Source: Streptomyces zagrosensis (lineage in GTDB: Bacteria; Actinomycetota; Actinomycetes; Streptomycetales; Streptomycetaceae). From it: a DNA stretch of 64,000 nucleotides. Made by a program: the position numbers and the translations under genes. The DNA lies in assembly GCF_014203645.1 (NCBI RefSeq), contig NZ_JACHJL010000002.1, positions 682,001-746,000 on the forward strand, written 5' to 3'. Below are positions 52,259-60,996 of this stretch, piece after piece; position 1 is the stretch's first letter; each line of letters begins with the position of its first letter. The notes under the pieces are model-generated. The model had not been told where the DNA came from and ran no database searches. It was given only the letters and a program-made list of their open reading frames with translations.

Positions 52259-52468
52259 CCAACTTTTTCAACCAACTTCTCACCAACCAATCCGACCCTG
52301 ATCCCGACCCTGATCCGGCCTCGACCCCGTCCGCGACGACCGTTCCGCTTTCTGGTTCCATTTGATGCGGCACCGGCTATCCGTACGGCGTACAAGGTCC
52401 GTACAGGACGACGACACACAAACCACATCAGGTACTGAAGAGATACGCAGAGAAGGAGGAGGCGTTCC

Positions 52469-53068
52469 GTGTACGAAGGCGTGGTCCAGGACCTCATCGA
52501 CGAGTTGGGCAGGCTGCCCGGCGTCGGTCCCAAGAGCGCGCAGCGGATCGCCTTCCACATCTTGCAGGCTGAGCCGACCGACGTACGCCGACTTGCGCAC
52601 GCCCTGACCGAGGTCAAGGCGAAGGTGCGGTTCTGCACGGTGTGCGGCAATGTCGCCGAGGCCGAACAGTGCCGCGTCTGCCTCGACCCGCGCCGCGATG
52701 CGTCGGTCATCTGTGTCGTGGAGGAACCGAAGGACGTGGTCGCGGTCGAGCGGACGCGTGAGTTCCGCGGCCGGTACCACGTGCTCGGCGGGGCGATCAG
52801 TCCCATCGAGGGCGTCGGCCCGGACGACCTGCGGATACGGGAACTACTGGCCAGGCTCGCGGACGGTGACATCACCGAGCTGATCCTGGCAACCGATCCA
52901 AACCTTGAGGGGGAGGCGACGGCCACGTACCTCGCGCGCATGGTGAAACCCATGGGCCTGAGAGTCACGCGGCTGGCGAGCGGCCTTCCCGTCGGAGGAG
53001 ACCTGGAGTACGCCGACGAGGTCACGCTGGGACGTGCCTTCGAAGGGAGAAGACTTCTCGATGTCTAA
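52469..53068 (+). CDS. recR: Recombination mediator RecR
   Basis: 199 residues from GTG 52469, AAGGAGGAGG upstream. Helix-hairpin-helix [20 protein letters not shown], zinc finger [22 protein letters not shown] domain with [16 protein letters not shown] and [17 protein letters not shown]. RecR acts with RecO/RecF in gap repair at stalled forks. It overlaps the next gene by eight bases. Confidence 0.96.
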   Translation: MYEGVVQDLIDELGRLPGVGPKSAQRIAFHILQAEPTDVRRLAHALTEVKAKVRFCTVCGNVAEAEQCRVCLDPRRDASVICVVEEPKDVVAVERTREFRGRYHVLGGAISPIEGVGPDDLRIRELLARLADGDITELILATDPNLEGEATATYLARMVKPMGLRVTRLASGLPVGGDLEYADEVTLGRAFEGRRLLDV

Positions 53069-53729
53069 CGCAACGCTGCACGACAGTCACCAGGACCCGG
53101 ACGACTTCGCGGTACAGATCTCCGACCAGATCGAGAGCTTTATCGTGGCGGTCACGGAGGTCGCCAAGGGAGACGAGCCGGACAGCGCGGTTCCCTTCCT
53201 GCTATTGGAGGTTTCGCAGCTGCTGCTTGCGGGCGGGCGGCTCGGAGCTCATGAGGACATCCTTCCGGATGAGCGGTACGAACCCGATATCGGCCCCGAA
53301 CCCGACGCCGATGACCTGCGCGAACGCTTTGCCGTGCTGCTCGATCCGATCGATGTGTACTCCGAGGTCTTCGATCCGTATGTGCCGCGCTCACAGCCGG
53401 TGGCGTGCCGCATTTCGGACGATCTCGCCGGCATCGTCAGCGACCTGCGGCACGGCATGGCGCACTACCGCGACGGCCGGGTCAGTGAGGCGCTGTGGTG
53501 GTGGCAGTTCTCGTACCTGTCGAACTGGGGCCCCATCGCATCCGCCGCTCTGCGAGCCCTCCAGTCGCTGGTTGCGCACGTCCGTCTGGACAGCCCGCTG
53601 GACGAGCTCGATGGCCTGGACACGGACAGCGGCGCGGACGGGGAGGATCAGTTGGCGGAGGAGGCCGGCCGGGTGATGGCCGCGGAGATCGCCGCTCCCC
53701 TCGGCCTGCGCTCATCCGCCACGGGCTAA
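53061..53729 (+). CDS. DUF5063-domain protein
   Basis: 222 residues from ATG 53061, overlapping the recR stop. All-helical and acidic: [42 protein letters not shown], and the conserved [30 protein letters not shown] region split across two helices. The Trp-rich motif marks a family confined to actinomycetes and conserved between recR and ask. Its role is unknown. Confidence 0.82.
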   Translation: MSNATLHDSHQDPDDFAVQISDQIESFIVAVTEVAKGDEPDSAVPFLLLEVSQLLLAGGRLGAHEDILPDERYEPDIGPEPDADDLRERFAVLLDPIDVYSEVFDPYVPRSQPVACRISDDLAGIVSDLRHGMAHYRDGRVSEALWWWQFSYLSNWGPIASAALRALQSLVAHVRLDSPLDELDGLDTDSGADGEDQLAEEAGRVMAAEIAAPLGLRSSATG

Positions 53730-54130
53730 GCCGCCCGCAGAGCCGGCTAAGCGGCCCGTAGCGTCGGCTGAGAGGGCCGCGGAGCTGGGGGAGTAGGCGG
53801 GGCACGGGGCTGCGGGAGTGGGGCGCCCCGGCCCGTGACGGGAACGGCGGGTAGCCGTCGCTTGGCCTGATCTAGCCCGGCCGTGGCCGTGGGGTGCTGT
53901 GGGCACGGCTGTGACCTGGGTTACGTTTCCGTGTGCTCTCGCGCACAGTGGGCAGGGTTGCTCGCTGAGCGGGTGTGTGGATGCGTCCTGCCTGATCATG
54001 AAGTGAGTTATGTGTCTCGCTATGTGATATTGGGAGGGCTTATCCGGCCTGCTCGTTAAACTGAGCCGACCGCAGTTACCCCTGCGGGGGTCTGGGGGAT
54101 GACCCCAGAAGAGACAAGCGAGGAGCGCAC
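53730..54130. other. Leader region of the lysC-asd operon
   Basis: A 401-base interval without a gene. Near its end, TCTGGGG (54091-54097) pairs with CCCCAGA (54103-54109), and CGCAG/CTGCG at 54071-54086 form a smaller stem, both just ahead of the lysC ribosome binding site (GAGGAG). They could influence translation; no known riboswitch motif was seen. Confidence 0.45.
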
Positions 54131-55402
54131 GTGGGCCTTGTCGTGCAGAAGTACGGCGGCTCCTCCGTTGCGGATGCCGAGGGCATCAAGCGCGTCGCCA
54201 AGCGAATCGTTGAAGCCAAGAAGAACGGCCACCAGGTGGTCGTTGTGGTTTCCGCGATGGGCGACACTACGGACGAGTTGATCGACCTCGCCGAGCAGGT
54301 TTCGCCGATTCCTGCTGGGCGCGAGTTCGACATGTTGCTGACCGCCGGGGAGCGGATCTCCATGGCGTTGCTGGCGATGGCAATCAAAAACCTCGGTCAC
54401 GAGGCGCTGTCGTTCACGGGAAGCCAGGCGGGGGTCATCACCGACTCGGTCCACAACAAAGCGCGGATCATCGATGTCACGCCCGGCCGCATTCGGGACG
54501 CGCTCGACCAGGGCGCGGTTGCCATCGTGGCCGGGTTCCAGGGTGTGTCGCAGGCCAAGAAGGACATCACCACGCTCGGCCGTGGTGGTTCGGACACCAC
54601 CGCCGTCGCGCTGGCGGCGGCCCTCGATGCCGAGGTGTGCGAGATCTACACCGACGTGGACGGCGTATTCACCGCCGACCCGCGGGTAGTGAAGAAGGCG
54701 CGGAAGATAGACGAGATCGCGTTCGAGGAGATGCTCGAACTCGCGGCCAGCGGTTCCAAGGTGTTGCACCTGCGCTGTGTCGAGTACGCCCGCCGCTACA
54801 ACATCCCCATCCACGTCCGGTCGTCGTTTTCCGGCCATGTGGGCACTTGGGTGCGTAACAAGCGCGAAGGAGCAGAAGGCATGGAGCAGGCGATCATCTC
54901 CGGGGTTGCCCACGACACGTCGGAGGCCAAGATCACGGTCGTCGGTGTGCCGGACAAGCCCGGTGAGGCCGCGGCCATCTTCCGTACGATCTCGGACGCA
55001 CAGCTCAATATCGACATGGTGGTGCAGAACGTCTCCGCCGCGTCCACCGGGCTGACCGACATCTCCTTCACGCTGCCGAAGACCGATGGCCACAAGGCCA
55101 TGGAGGCGCTGACCAGGGCGCAGCCCGAAATCGGCTTTGACTCGCTGCGTTACGACGACCAGATCGCCAAGATTTCGCTGGTCGGCGCGGGTATGCGGAC
55201 GAACCCCGGGGTGACGGCGACGTTCTTCGAGGCCCTGTCGAACGCCGGCGTGAACATCGAGTTGATCTCGACATCCGAGATCCGCATCTCGGTGGTCACG
55301 CGGCAGGATGAGGTCAAGGACGCAGTGCGCGCGGTGCACAGCGCGTTCGGTCTGGACAGCGAGAGCGACGAGGCCGTCGTGTACGGCGGCACCGGTCGAT
55401 GA
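54131..55402 (+). CDS. lysC: Aspartate kinase (alpha subunit)
   Basis: 423 residues from GTG 54131 ([19 protein letters not shown]). Kinase domain residues 1-245 with [34 protein letters not shown] and [16 protein letters not shown]; two ACT domains follow (about 260-420), with the effector-binding segments [20 protein letters not shown] and [20 protein letters not shown]. It phosphorylates aspartate for lysine, threonine, methionine and diaminopimelate synthesis, with Lys/Thr feedback. Its TGA overlaps the asd ATG. Confidence 0.96.
   Translation: MGLVVQKYGGSSVADAEGIKRVAKRIVEAKKNGHQVVVVVSAMGDTTDELIDLAEQVSPIPAGREFDMLLTAGERISMALLAMAIKNLGHEALSFTGSQAGVITDSVHNKARIIDVTPGRIRDALDQGAVAIVAGFQGVSQAKKDITTLGRGGSDTTAVALAAALDAEVCEIYTDVDGVFTADPRVVKKARKIDEIAFEEMLELAASGSKVLHLRCVEYARRYNIPIHVRSSFSGHVGTWVRNKREGAEGMEQAIISGVAHDTSEAKITVVGVPDKPGEAAAIFRTISDAQLNIDMVVQNVSAASTGLTDISFTLPKTDGHKAMEALTRAQPEIGFDSLRYDDQIAKISLVGAGMRTNPGVTATFFEALSNAGVNIELISTSEIRISVVTRQDEVKDAVRAVHSAFGLDSESDEAVVYGGTGR
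54881..55402 (+). CDS. lysC: Internal start: aspartate kinase beta subunit
   Basis: ATG 54881 ([16 protein letters not shown]) inside lysC is preceded at good distance by GAAGGAG. In-frame translation gives 173 residues holding only the regulatory ACT domains, as known for alpha2beta2 aspartokinases of actinomycetes. The start is inferred from the site and from knowledge of homologues. Confidence 0.65.
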   Translation: MEQAIISGVAHDTSEAKITVVGVPDKPGEAAAIFRTISDAQLNIDMVVQNVSAASTGLTDISFTLPKTDGHKAMEALTRAQPEIGFDSLRYDDQIAKISLVGAGMRTNPGVTATFFEALSNAGVNIELISTSEIRISVVTRQDEVKDAVRAVHSAFGLDSESDEAVVYGGTGR

Positions 55403-56553
55403 CCGGGCCCAACAGTGAGCGTGGCGAAAGTGGTGTGAGTGCGGTGAGCGGTGTGGGTGACGTGACGAACAGTGGCGGCGGCAGTGCGGCACGGCGGGCG
55501 GGCAAGCCGACGCTGGCCGTTGTCGGCGCGACCGGTGCAGTGGGCACGGTCATGCTCGGCATCCTGTCGGAACGGGCGGATGTCTGGGGCGAGATCCGGC
55601 TGATTGCCTCCCCGCGTTCGGCGGGCCGCAAGCTCACCGTGCGCGGCGAGCAGGTCGAGGTCGTCGCGTTGAGCGAGGAGGCGTTCGAGGGCGTCGATGT
55701 CGCGATGTTCGACGTACCGGACGAGGTGTCCGCGCAGTGGGCACCGATCGCCGCGTCCAAGGGTGCCGTCGCGGTGGACAACTCCGGTGCCTTCCGGATG
55801 GACCCGAACGTGCCGCTGGTCGTCCCGGAGGTCAACGCCCACGCGGCGCGGGTCCGGCCCCGCGGCATCATCTCGAACCCCAACTGCACCACCCTGTCGA
55901 TGATTGTCGCGATGGGCGCGCTGCACGCCGAGTTCGGGCTGAGCGAGCTGATCGTCTCCTCGTACCAGGCGGTCTCCGGCGCCGGCAAGGAAGGCGTGGA
56001 CACGCTGCGCGAGCAGCTTGTGAAGGTGGCCGGTACGGAGCTGGGCACGCAGCCGGGCGACGTACGCCGCGCGGTCGGCGACACCGGGCCCTTCCCGGGG
56101 CCGATGGCGCTGAACGTGGTGCCCTTCGCGGGTTCCCTCAAGGAAGACGGCTGGACATCGGAGGAGCTGAAGGTCCGCAACGAGTCCCGCAAGATCCTCG
56201 GGCTCCCCGGGCTGCGGGTCACCGCGACCTGTGTGCGCGTGCCGGTGATCACGACCCACTCGCTGACCGTGCACGCGCGGTTTGAGAATGAGGTCACGGT
56301 CGCTGCCGCGCATGAGATTTTGGCGAGCGCGCCGGGCGTGGTGCTGTGCGACAACCCGGCGAAGGGCGAGTTCCCGACTCCGGCCGATGTCGTGGGCACC
56401 GATCCCACCTGGGTGGGTCGCGTACGGCGCTCGATGGATGACCCGAACGCGCTTGAGCTGTTCGTCTGCGGCGACAATCTACGAAAGGGCGCGGCGCTGA
56501 ACACCGCTCAGATTGCCGAGGTCGTCGCCGCGGAACTGACGGGCGTCGCATAA
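55399..56553 (+). CDS. asd: Aspartate-semialdehyde dehydrogenase
   Basis: 384 residues; ATGA overlap with lysC. The NADP fold starts [18 protein letters not shown] after a 37-residue unconserved leader (family members are about 340-360, so a downstream start is possible). Catalytic Cys in [29 protein letters not shown] and substrate-binding [14 protein letters not shown] near the end. It reduces aspartyl phosphate to the semialdehyde, the branch point of the pathway. Confidence 0.95.
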   Translation: MTGPNSERGESGVSAVSGVGDVTNSGGGSAARRAGKPTLAVVGATGAVGTVMLGILSERADVWGEIRLIASPRSAGRKLTVRGEQVEVVALSEEAFEGVDVAMFDVPDEVSAQWAPIAASKGAVAVDNSGAFRMDPNVPLVVPEVNAHAARVRPRGIISNPNCTTLSMIVAMGALHAEFGLSELIVSSYQAVSGAGKEGVDTLREQLVKVAGTELGTQPGDVRRAVGDTGPFPGPMALNVVPFAGSLKEDGWTSEELKVRNESRKILGLPGLRVTATCVRVPVITTHSLTVHARFENEVTVAAAHEILASAPGVVLCDNPAKGEFPTPADVVGTDPTWVGRVRRSMDDPNALELFVCGDNLRKGAALNTAQIAEVVAAELTGVA

Positions 56554-57465
56554 CGGGCGTCGCATGACGGTCTGCCGCCCGCGCTGTCGGTCGCTGCCTT
56601 TCTGCCCGTCGTCGCCATTGCGCTCGACCGCCGCCTTCCCGGCCGTCGCTGCTCTCTTGCTGTAAGAGCGGTTGATCTTCGGCGGGGCGGCGGGGGCGGC
56701 GGCGAGCGGACGGTGTTTTTGGCCTTCGGCCGGCGTGCAGCATTTCTCGGGGTGGCTGTTCGCCGCCAGAGTCGAACGTCGTCGAACACATACGTCGCGA
56801 ACACGAGCGTTGTCGCCCACGAACGTCGTCGGTATCAGGCGAACATGGTGCGAGGCCGCGCGGTGACTATCACCGCGCGGCGTTCGCGTTTCATGCGCAA
56901 CGTTCGAGCCGGGTACGCCGAGGGCGCGCTGCGTTCGTAGTTCGCAGTTCGCGTGGGTGTTGCTTGTGTGGTGGCTGCGAGTGATGTGCTGGGCGGCAGC
57001 GGGTTGCGGGGTTGCGGTACGCGTGGGTGGGCGCCAAGAGGCGGCGCCGATACGAGGGGGCGGGCCGTGCCGTGCCGCTAGGTGGTTGCGGTGTGCAGGT
57101 GCGGGCGGTGCGGGCGTGAGCGAGCTGGTGTTCTCGTGGGTGTCGTGGTGCGTACGAGGCGTACGGTGACCGGTAGTTGAGGGCCGGTGTGTCTCCTCAC
57201 GCTTGCCTACGGTAGAACATGTGAAGATTTCGTGACCGGCTTATTGGTCTGGGCCACTTGATCTGCGGCTTCGCCGCGTTCGAATATTCGCCCTTGCTTA
57301 CCGCAACCGACGGTCAGGGGGGAGCGTCTTCGTCACCGCCCCTCACGGGCGCTGTTTCAAATGGGGCATTGAGGGATGGTTGGTGCGCATGGGGGCAATC
57401 GGTGCATTGCTTAAGGCGATGCCTCGCGCGTACAACCCTGACGGGGGGAAGCGTGTCCAACAAGC
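56554..57465. other. 912-bp intergenic region
   Basis: No gene found. It contains the hairpin at 56855-56881 and a series of ACGTCG/GAACGT-rich direct and inverted motifs around 56770-56835. The right part must contain the promoter of the sigma-factor operon; I could not place it. Confidence 0.5.
56855..56881. repeat. Perfect 12-bp inverted repeat
   Basis: GCCGCGCGGTGA and its complement TCACCGCGCGGC flank CTA. It could be the terminator of lysC-asd (it lies 302 bases after asd) or an operator. Confidence 0.75.
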
Positions 57466-58125
57466 GTGGCAGAGGTATTCGGCATCGCAACAGTCCCGGG
57501 GCGCGGGAGTACGACAGCGCGTCCTCGGCGTCCGCGTACCTCCGGCGGTATGCCAGTGATTGCGCCGTGGCCGGCCGCTCGTCCCGTCCAAGTACCTTCA
57601 CAGCGCGGGGATACTGACGACGCGATGGCAGCGGGCACCACAGTTGATCACCTCACCGAGACCTATCGCGCCCATTACCGGTCGCTTCTCGGTCTCGCGG
57701 CTCTGCTTTTGGATGACACGGCCTCGTGCGAAGATGTCGTGCAGGAAGCGTTTATACGGGTGCATTCCGCACGTAACAGAGTGCGTGACCCGGAAAAGAC
57801 CCTCGCCTATCTGCGGCAGACTGTCGTTAACCTTTCCCGTTCGGCGCTGCGCCGGCGCATTCTCGGGCTGAAGTTGCTATCCAAGCCCATGCCCGATATG
57901 GCGAGCGCCGAGGAAGGCGCGTACGAGCTGCTGGAGCGCGATCAATTGATTCAGGCGATGCGAGGATTGCAGCGCCGACAGCGCGAAGTGCTAGTGCTGC
58001 GCTATTTCGCCGATATGACCGAGGCCCAGGTCGCCGAAACGCTCGGAATATCGCTGGGCTCGGTCAAGGCGTACGGATCACGCGGTATCGCGGCGCTACG
58101 CGTCGCCATGGAGGCCCCGGCATGA
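57466..58125 (+). CDS. SigE-family ECF RNA polymerase sigma factor
   Basis: 219 residues from GTG 57466; ATG 57625 is an alternative that begins nearer the conserved part. Sigma region 2 is LTETYRAHYRSLLGLAALLL then DVVQEAFIRVHSARNRV, region 4 LQRRQREVLVLRYFADMTEA with the DNA-binding helix VAETLGISLGSVKAYGSRGI. The layout is the short SigE-type ECF group of actinobacteria. Its TGA overlaps the ATG of a large membrane-anchored protein, a probable regulator. Confidence 0.9.
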   Translation: MAEVFGIATVPGRGSTTARPRRPRTSGGMPVIAPWPAARPVQVPSQRGDTDDAMAAGTTVDHLTETYRAHYRSLLGLAALLLDDTASCEDVVQEAFIRVHSARNRVRDPEKTLAYLRQTVVNLSRSALRRRILGLKLLSKPMPDMASAEEGAYELLERDQLIQAMRGLQRRQREVLVLRYFADMTEAQVAETLGISLGSVKAYGSRGIAALRVAMEAPA

Positions 58126-59789
58126 ACCACGAGGGTGAGAGGCCGGGTGGACCCGACCGGCAGGATGGTCATGGCCAACGCAAGGCCAACGAGGCGGCCC
58201 CCGCCACCAACACGGCGGCCCGTAGCGCGGCGGAGCGCACCGCCGCAGAGGGCGCCTCCGCGGGGCCCGATGCCGACGAGTGCGCCCCCAGCGTGCGCAA
58301 CGACGCGCGAGCCGATACGAATGGTGACGCACGCGCCGATGACCAGCCGGGACAGCAGGGCCGGCCAGGCCAGAAGAATGAGGCAGTGCCGCGGGGAGGC
58401 GGTGGCGCCCCCCCTTTGAACCGTGGGGCTGGGGCAAAGTCTTCCGCTCGGGGAGCCGACTCCTCGCACTCGGACCGCGGGGCGGGCTCCCCGGCCTCGG
58501 ACCGTAAGTTCGCATCGAGGTTCTCTGACCGTACGGACGACGCTGCGGACTCGGCACGTACGGACCGTCAAAGCGCTCCCGCGACCCGTACTGGCGTGAC
58601 GGGGGCCACGAGCCTCGTCAAGGTGACCGACCCCGGCCCCGACGCCGCCGATGGCAAGCACTCCGGCGTCAACGGGGCGCGAGCTAGGGAGGGTCGTCCC
58701 AATACCGCGCTGGACGACGGGTTCGACGATCTGATGGGAATCGGCGGCGGCCTCGACGAACAGGCCCTGAGATGCCTGCTCCAAGGCGCCGTAGAAGACC
58801 TGGAACCTGCCCCGCAATCGCTTGACCACATCCGTCGCGCGGTACCGGTGCGGCGTACGCGCCGCCGTCAGGCGCTCGTCGGCGCTGCTGCCGCCATCGT
58901 GCTCGGCGGGGCGGCGATCCCGGCACTGGTCCACGTGACCGCCATCGGTGATGCCTCGGACAGCCGCCCGGCCAACGCCGCGAGCAGCGAGCGCACCCAC
59001 GACCAGGCGACCGGTGGCCACCACGGCGAAGGCGGCCCGAGCGACAAGCCCGAGCAGCCGTCCAAGAAGGAAAAAGAGAAGGAAGAAGAGCGCAAGGAGA
59101 AGGCGGAGGAAGAGAAGAGGGAGAAGGACAAGCCGTCCAAGACCCCCTCGCGCTCCGCAGTTCCTCCGCTACCTGACTCGTCGAACACGCTGGCCGCCAC
59201 ATCGCCGACCTGTGGCAGGGACCAACTCGGCGACGGCGGAAGCAGCGTGGGCGCGGCCGATGGCGAGGGCCGGGTTTACGGGTCGTTCCGGGTCGTCAAC
59301 ACCTCGGGCGACCCCTGCACCGTCGAGGACAGCGGAGTCGTCGGCGCGGTGGCGCAGGGCTCGGCGAACCCCTCGGGTGTCCAGGTCGTCGATCACACGG
59401 CGGGCGACCCGGCTACCGAACTACCTCCTCCCTCCGCGGCCTCCGAACAACTCATCCTCCGGCCGGGTCAGGCGTACGAGGTGCGATACGCATGGATTCC
59501 GGCTCCGGGCGGCGGCCCCACGGGCTGCTCCAACACCGGAACGCCCAGCCCCCAGCCGACGACCGGAGAGCCGCAGAAACTCCCGGTGGAAGGCGAGCCC
59601 GGTACCGAGGTGCCCGGGGACACCGGAGGCGCGGGCACCGGTGGCGGTGGCGGCGAGGAACCCCCCGCACCGTCGAGTGTGTTGATCAGCCACACGCCGG
59701 ACGCGGGTGACCCGGCGGTCGCGAGTGCGACGGTTCCCGAGGCGTGCTCGGGCACCGTGTACCACACCGGGGCCTTGGCCAAGCCGTAA
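58122..59789 (+). CDS. Membrane-anchored protein coupled to the sigma factor
   Basis: 555 residues, ATG overlaps the sigma stop. N-terminal about 250 residues: low-complexity, charged, cytoplasmic. One membrane segment at about 252-275 (QALVGAAAAIVLGGAAIPAL). Outside follow a Lys/Glu run (KKEKEKEEERKEKAEEE) and a beta-rich C-terminal domain (about 360-555) with two Cys pairs, for example FRVVNTSGDPCTVEDSG. Topology fits an anti-sigma factor, but no zinc HxxxCxxC motif is present. Anti-sigma function is inference from coupling. Confidence 0.72.
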   Translation: MNHEGERPGGPDRQDGHGQRKANEAAPATNTAARSAAERTAAEGASAGPDADECAPSVRNDARADTNGDARADDQPGQQGRPGQKNEAVPRGGGGAPPLNRGAGAKSSARGADSSHSDRGAGSPASDRKFASRFSDRTDDAADSARTDRQSAPATRTGVTGATSLVKVTDPGPDAADGKHSGVNGARAREGRPNTALDDGFDDLMGIGGGLDEQALRCLLQGAVEDLEPAPQSLDHIRRAVPVRRTRRRQALVGAAAAIVLGGAAIPALVHVTAIGDASDSRPANAASSERTHDQATGGHHGEGGPSDKPEQPSKKEKEKEEERKEKAEEEKREKDKPSKTPSRSAVPPLPDSSNTLAATSPTCGRDQLGDGGSSVGAADGEGRVYGSFRVVNTSGDPCTVEDSGVVGAVAQGSANPSGVQVVDHTAGDPATELPPPSAASEQLILRPGQAYEVRYAWIPAPGGGPTGCSNTGTPSPQPTTGEPQKLPVEGEPGTEVPGDTGGAGTGGGGGEEPPAPSSVLISHTPDAGDPAVASATVPEACSGTVYHTGALAKP

Positions 59790-59934
59790 GCCCAGGTCAC
59801 AGCGGTGTGCTGGCGCTGAGATGGCGCTGCACCGGCGACTGCGACACCTCGTGACCCGGCGCCTTGGCGGTAAGCCGCCACCGGGCTGAGGCCCCTCCTG
59901 CCACCTTCGCGGCGTGGGCCCGTACCGTGGTGGT

Positions 59935-60894
59935 GTGTATCGGTTTCTGCTGACGCCCCGATGGTGGGGGATCAACGTCTTCGCCGCGCTGAGCATCCCG
60001 GTGTGCCTCTTCATGGGGAGCTGGCAGCTTGGCCGCTTTGAGACGCGTGTTGACTCGCACCAAGAGCAACAGGACCACGCCGCCGAAGCGGAGTCGGCAG
60101 CCGTCGCACCGCTCGCCGAGTTGCTACCAGTCACCACCGAGACCTCGGGACGGCATGCAAGGGTGGTCGGCCGGTACGATGCCACGCGGCAAATGCTCGT
60201 CCCGGACCGAGAACTGGACGACCGCAAGGGCTTCTACGTCCTGACCCTGCTGCGCACCGACGCCGGCCAGGCGCTCCCCGTCGTACGTGGCTGGCTGCCG
60301 GGCGACGCGGACACCCCGGCGGACCGGGCCAAGGTGCCTGCCGTGCCGACCGGCGAGGTGACCGTGGTCGGCGCGCTCCAGGCATCCGAACACAGCACCA
60401 GCGACGGCGTGCACGTGGGCGGTGGACTGCCCACCGGGCAACTCGGCATGATCAGCGCGGCCTCACTGGTCAACATCGTGTCGTACGACGTATACGACGC
60501 GTGGATCACCGTCACGAAGGCGGCCGAACCGCTCCAGGCCGTGCCACCGGCCGCCGCCGAGGGCACTGGGCTCGACCTGAAGGCGTTCCAGAATCTGGGG
60601 TACACCGGGGAATGGTTCGTCTTCGCCGGGTTCGTGGTCTTCATGTGGTTCCGGCTCTTCCGCCGCGAGGCGGAATACGCTCGCGATGTCGCTTTGGGTA
60701 TTACTCCTCCTTCCGATGGTTCGGGACCGGGCGGCCCGCCCCGTGGGCCCGGCGCACCCGGCGCACCCGATCCGGCCCCCGCCCCCGGCACGGCGGCGCC
60801 CGAGCCGGAGGCGGCTGTGACACCCGAGCCAACGGCGGCGGCGAGCCCCGCGATGGACGCCGCGCCCGAGACCGCTGGGGCGACCCGCGGGTGA
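59935..60894 (+). CDS. SURF1-family protein
   Basis: 319 residues from GTG 59935. Two membrane helices bracket an extracytoplasmic loop, as in SURF1 (PF02104): RWWGINVFAALSIPVCLFMG near the start and EWFVFAGFVVFMWFRLF about 225-242. Signature GSWQLGRFE and ARVVGRYDATRQMLVPDREL, then YVLTLLRTDAGQALPVVRGW. The Pro/Ala-rich tail after 260 is variable. SURF1 proteins assist haem insertion into cytochrome c oxidase. Confidence 0.9.
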   Translation: MYRFLLTPRWWGINVFAALSIPVCLFMGSWQLGRFETRVDSHQEQQDHAAEAESAAVAPLAELLPVTTETSGRHARVVGRYDATRQMLVPDRELDDRKGFYVLTLLRTDAGQALPVVRGWLPGDADTPADRAKVPAVPTGEVTVVGALQASEHSTSDGVHVGGGLPTGQLGMISAASLVNIVSYDVYDAWITVTKAAEPLQAVPPAAAEGTGLDLKAFQNLGYTGEWFVFAGFVVFMWFRLFRREAEYARDVALGITPPSDGSGPGGPPRGPGAPGAPDPAPAPGTAAPEPEAAVTPEPTAAASPAMDAAPETAGATRG

Positions 60895-60996
60895 CCGGGC
60901 TGTTGCCCGCGGGCTGACGGGCTGCTGCTCAGTGCGGCCCGCGTGTCGCCCCCTGGATGAGGGGCGCAGCCGCAGTTACGGCGCCGGTTGCCTGGT

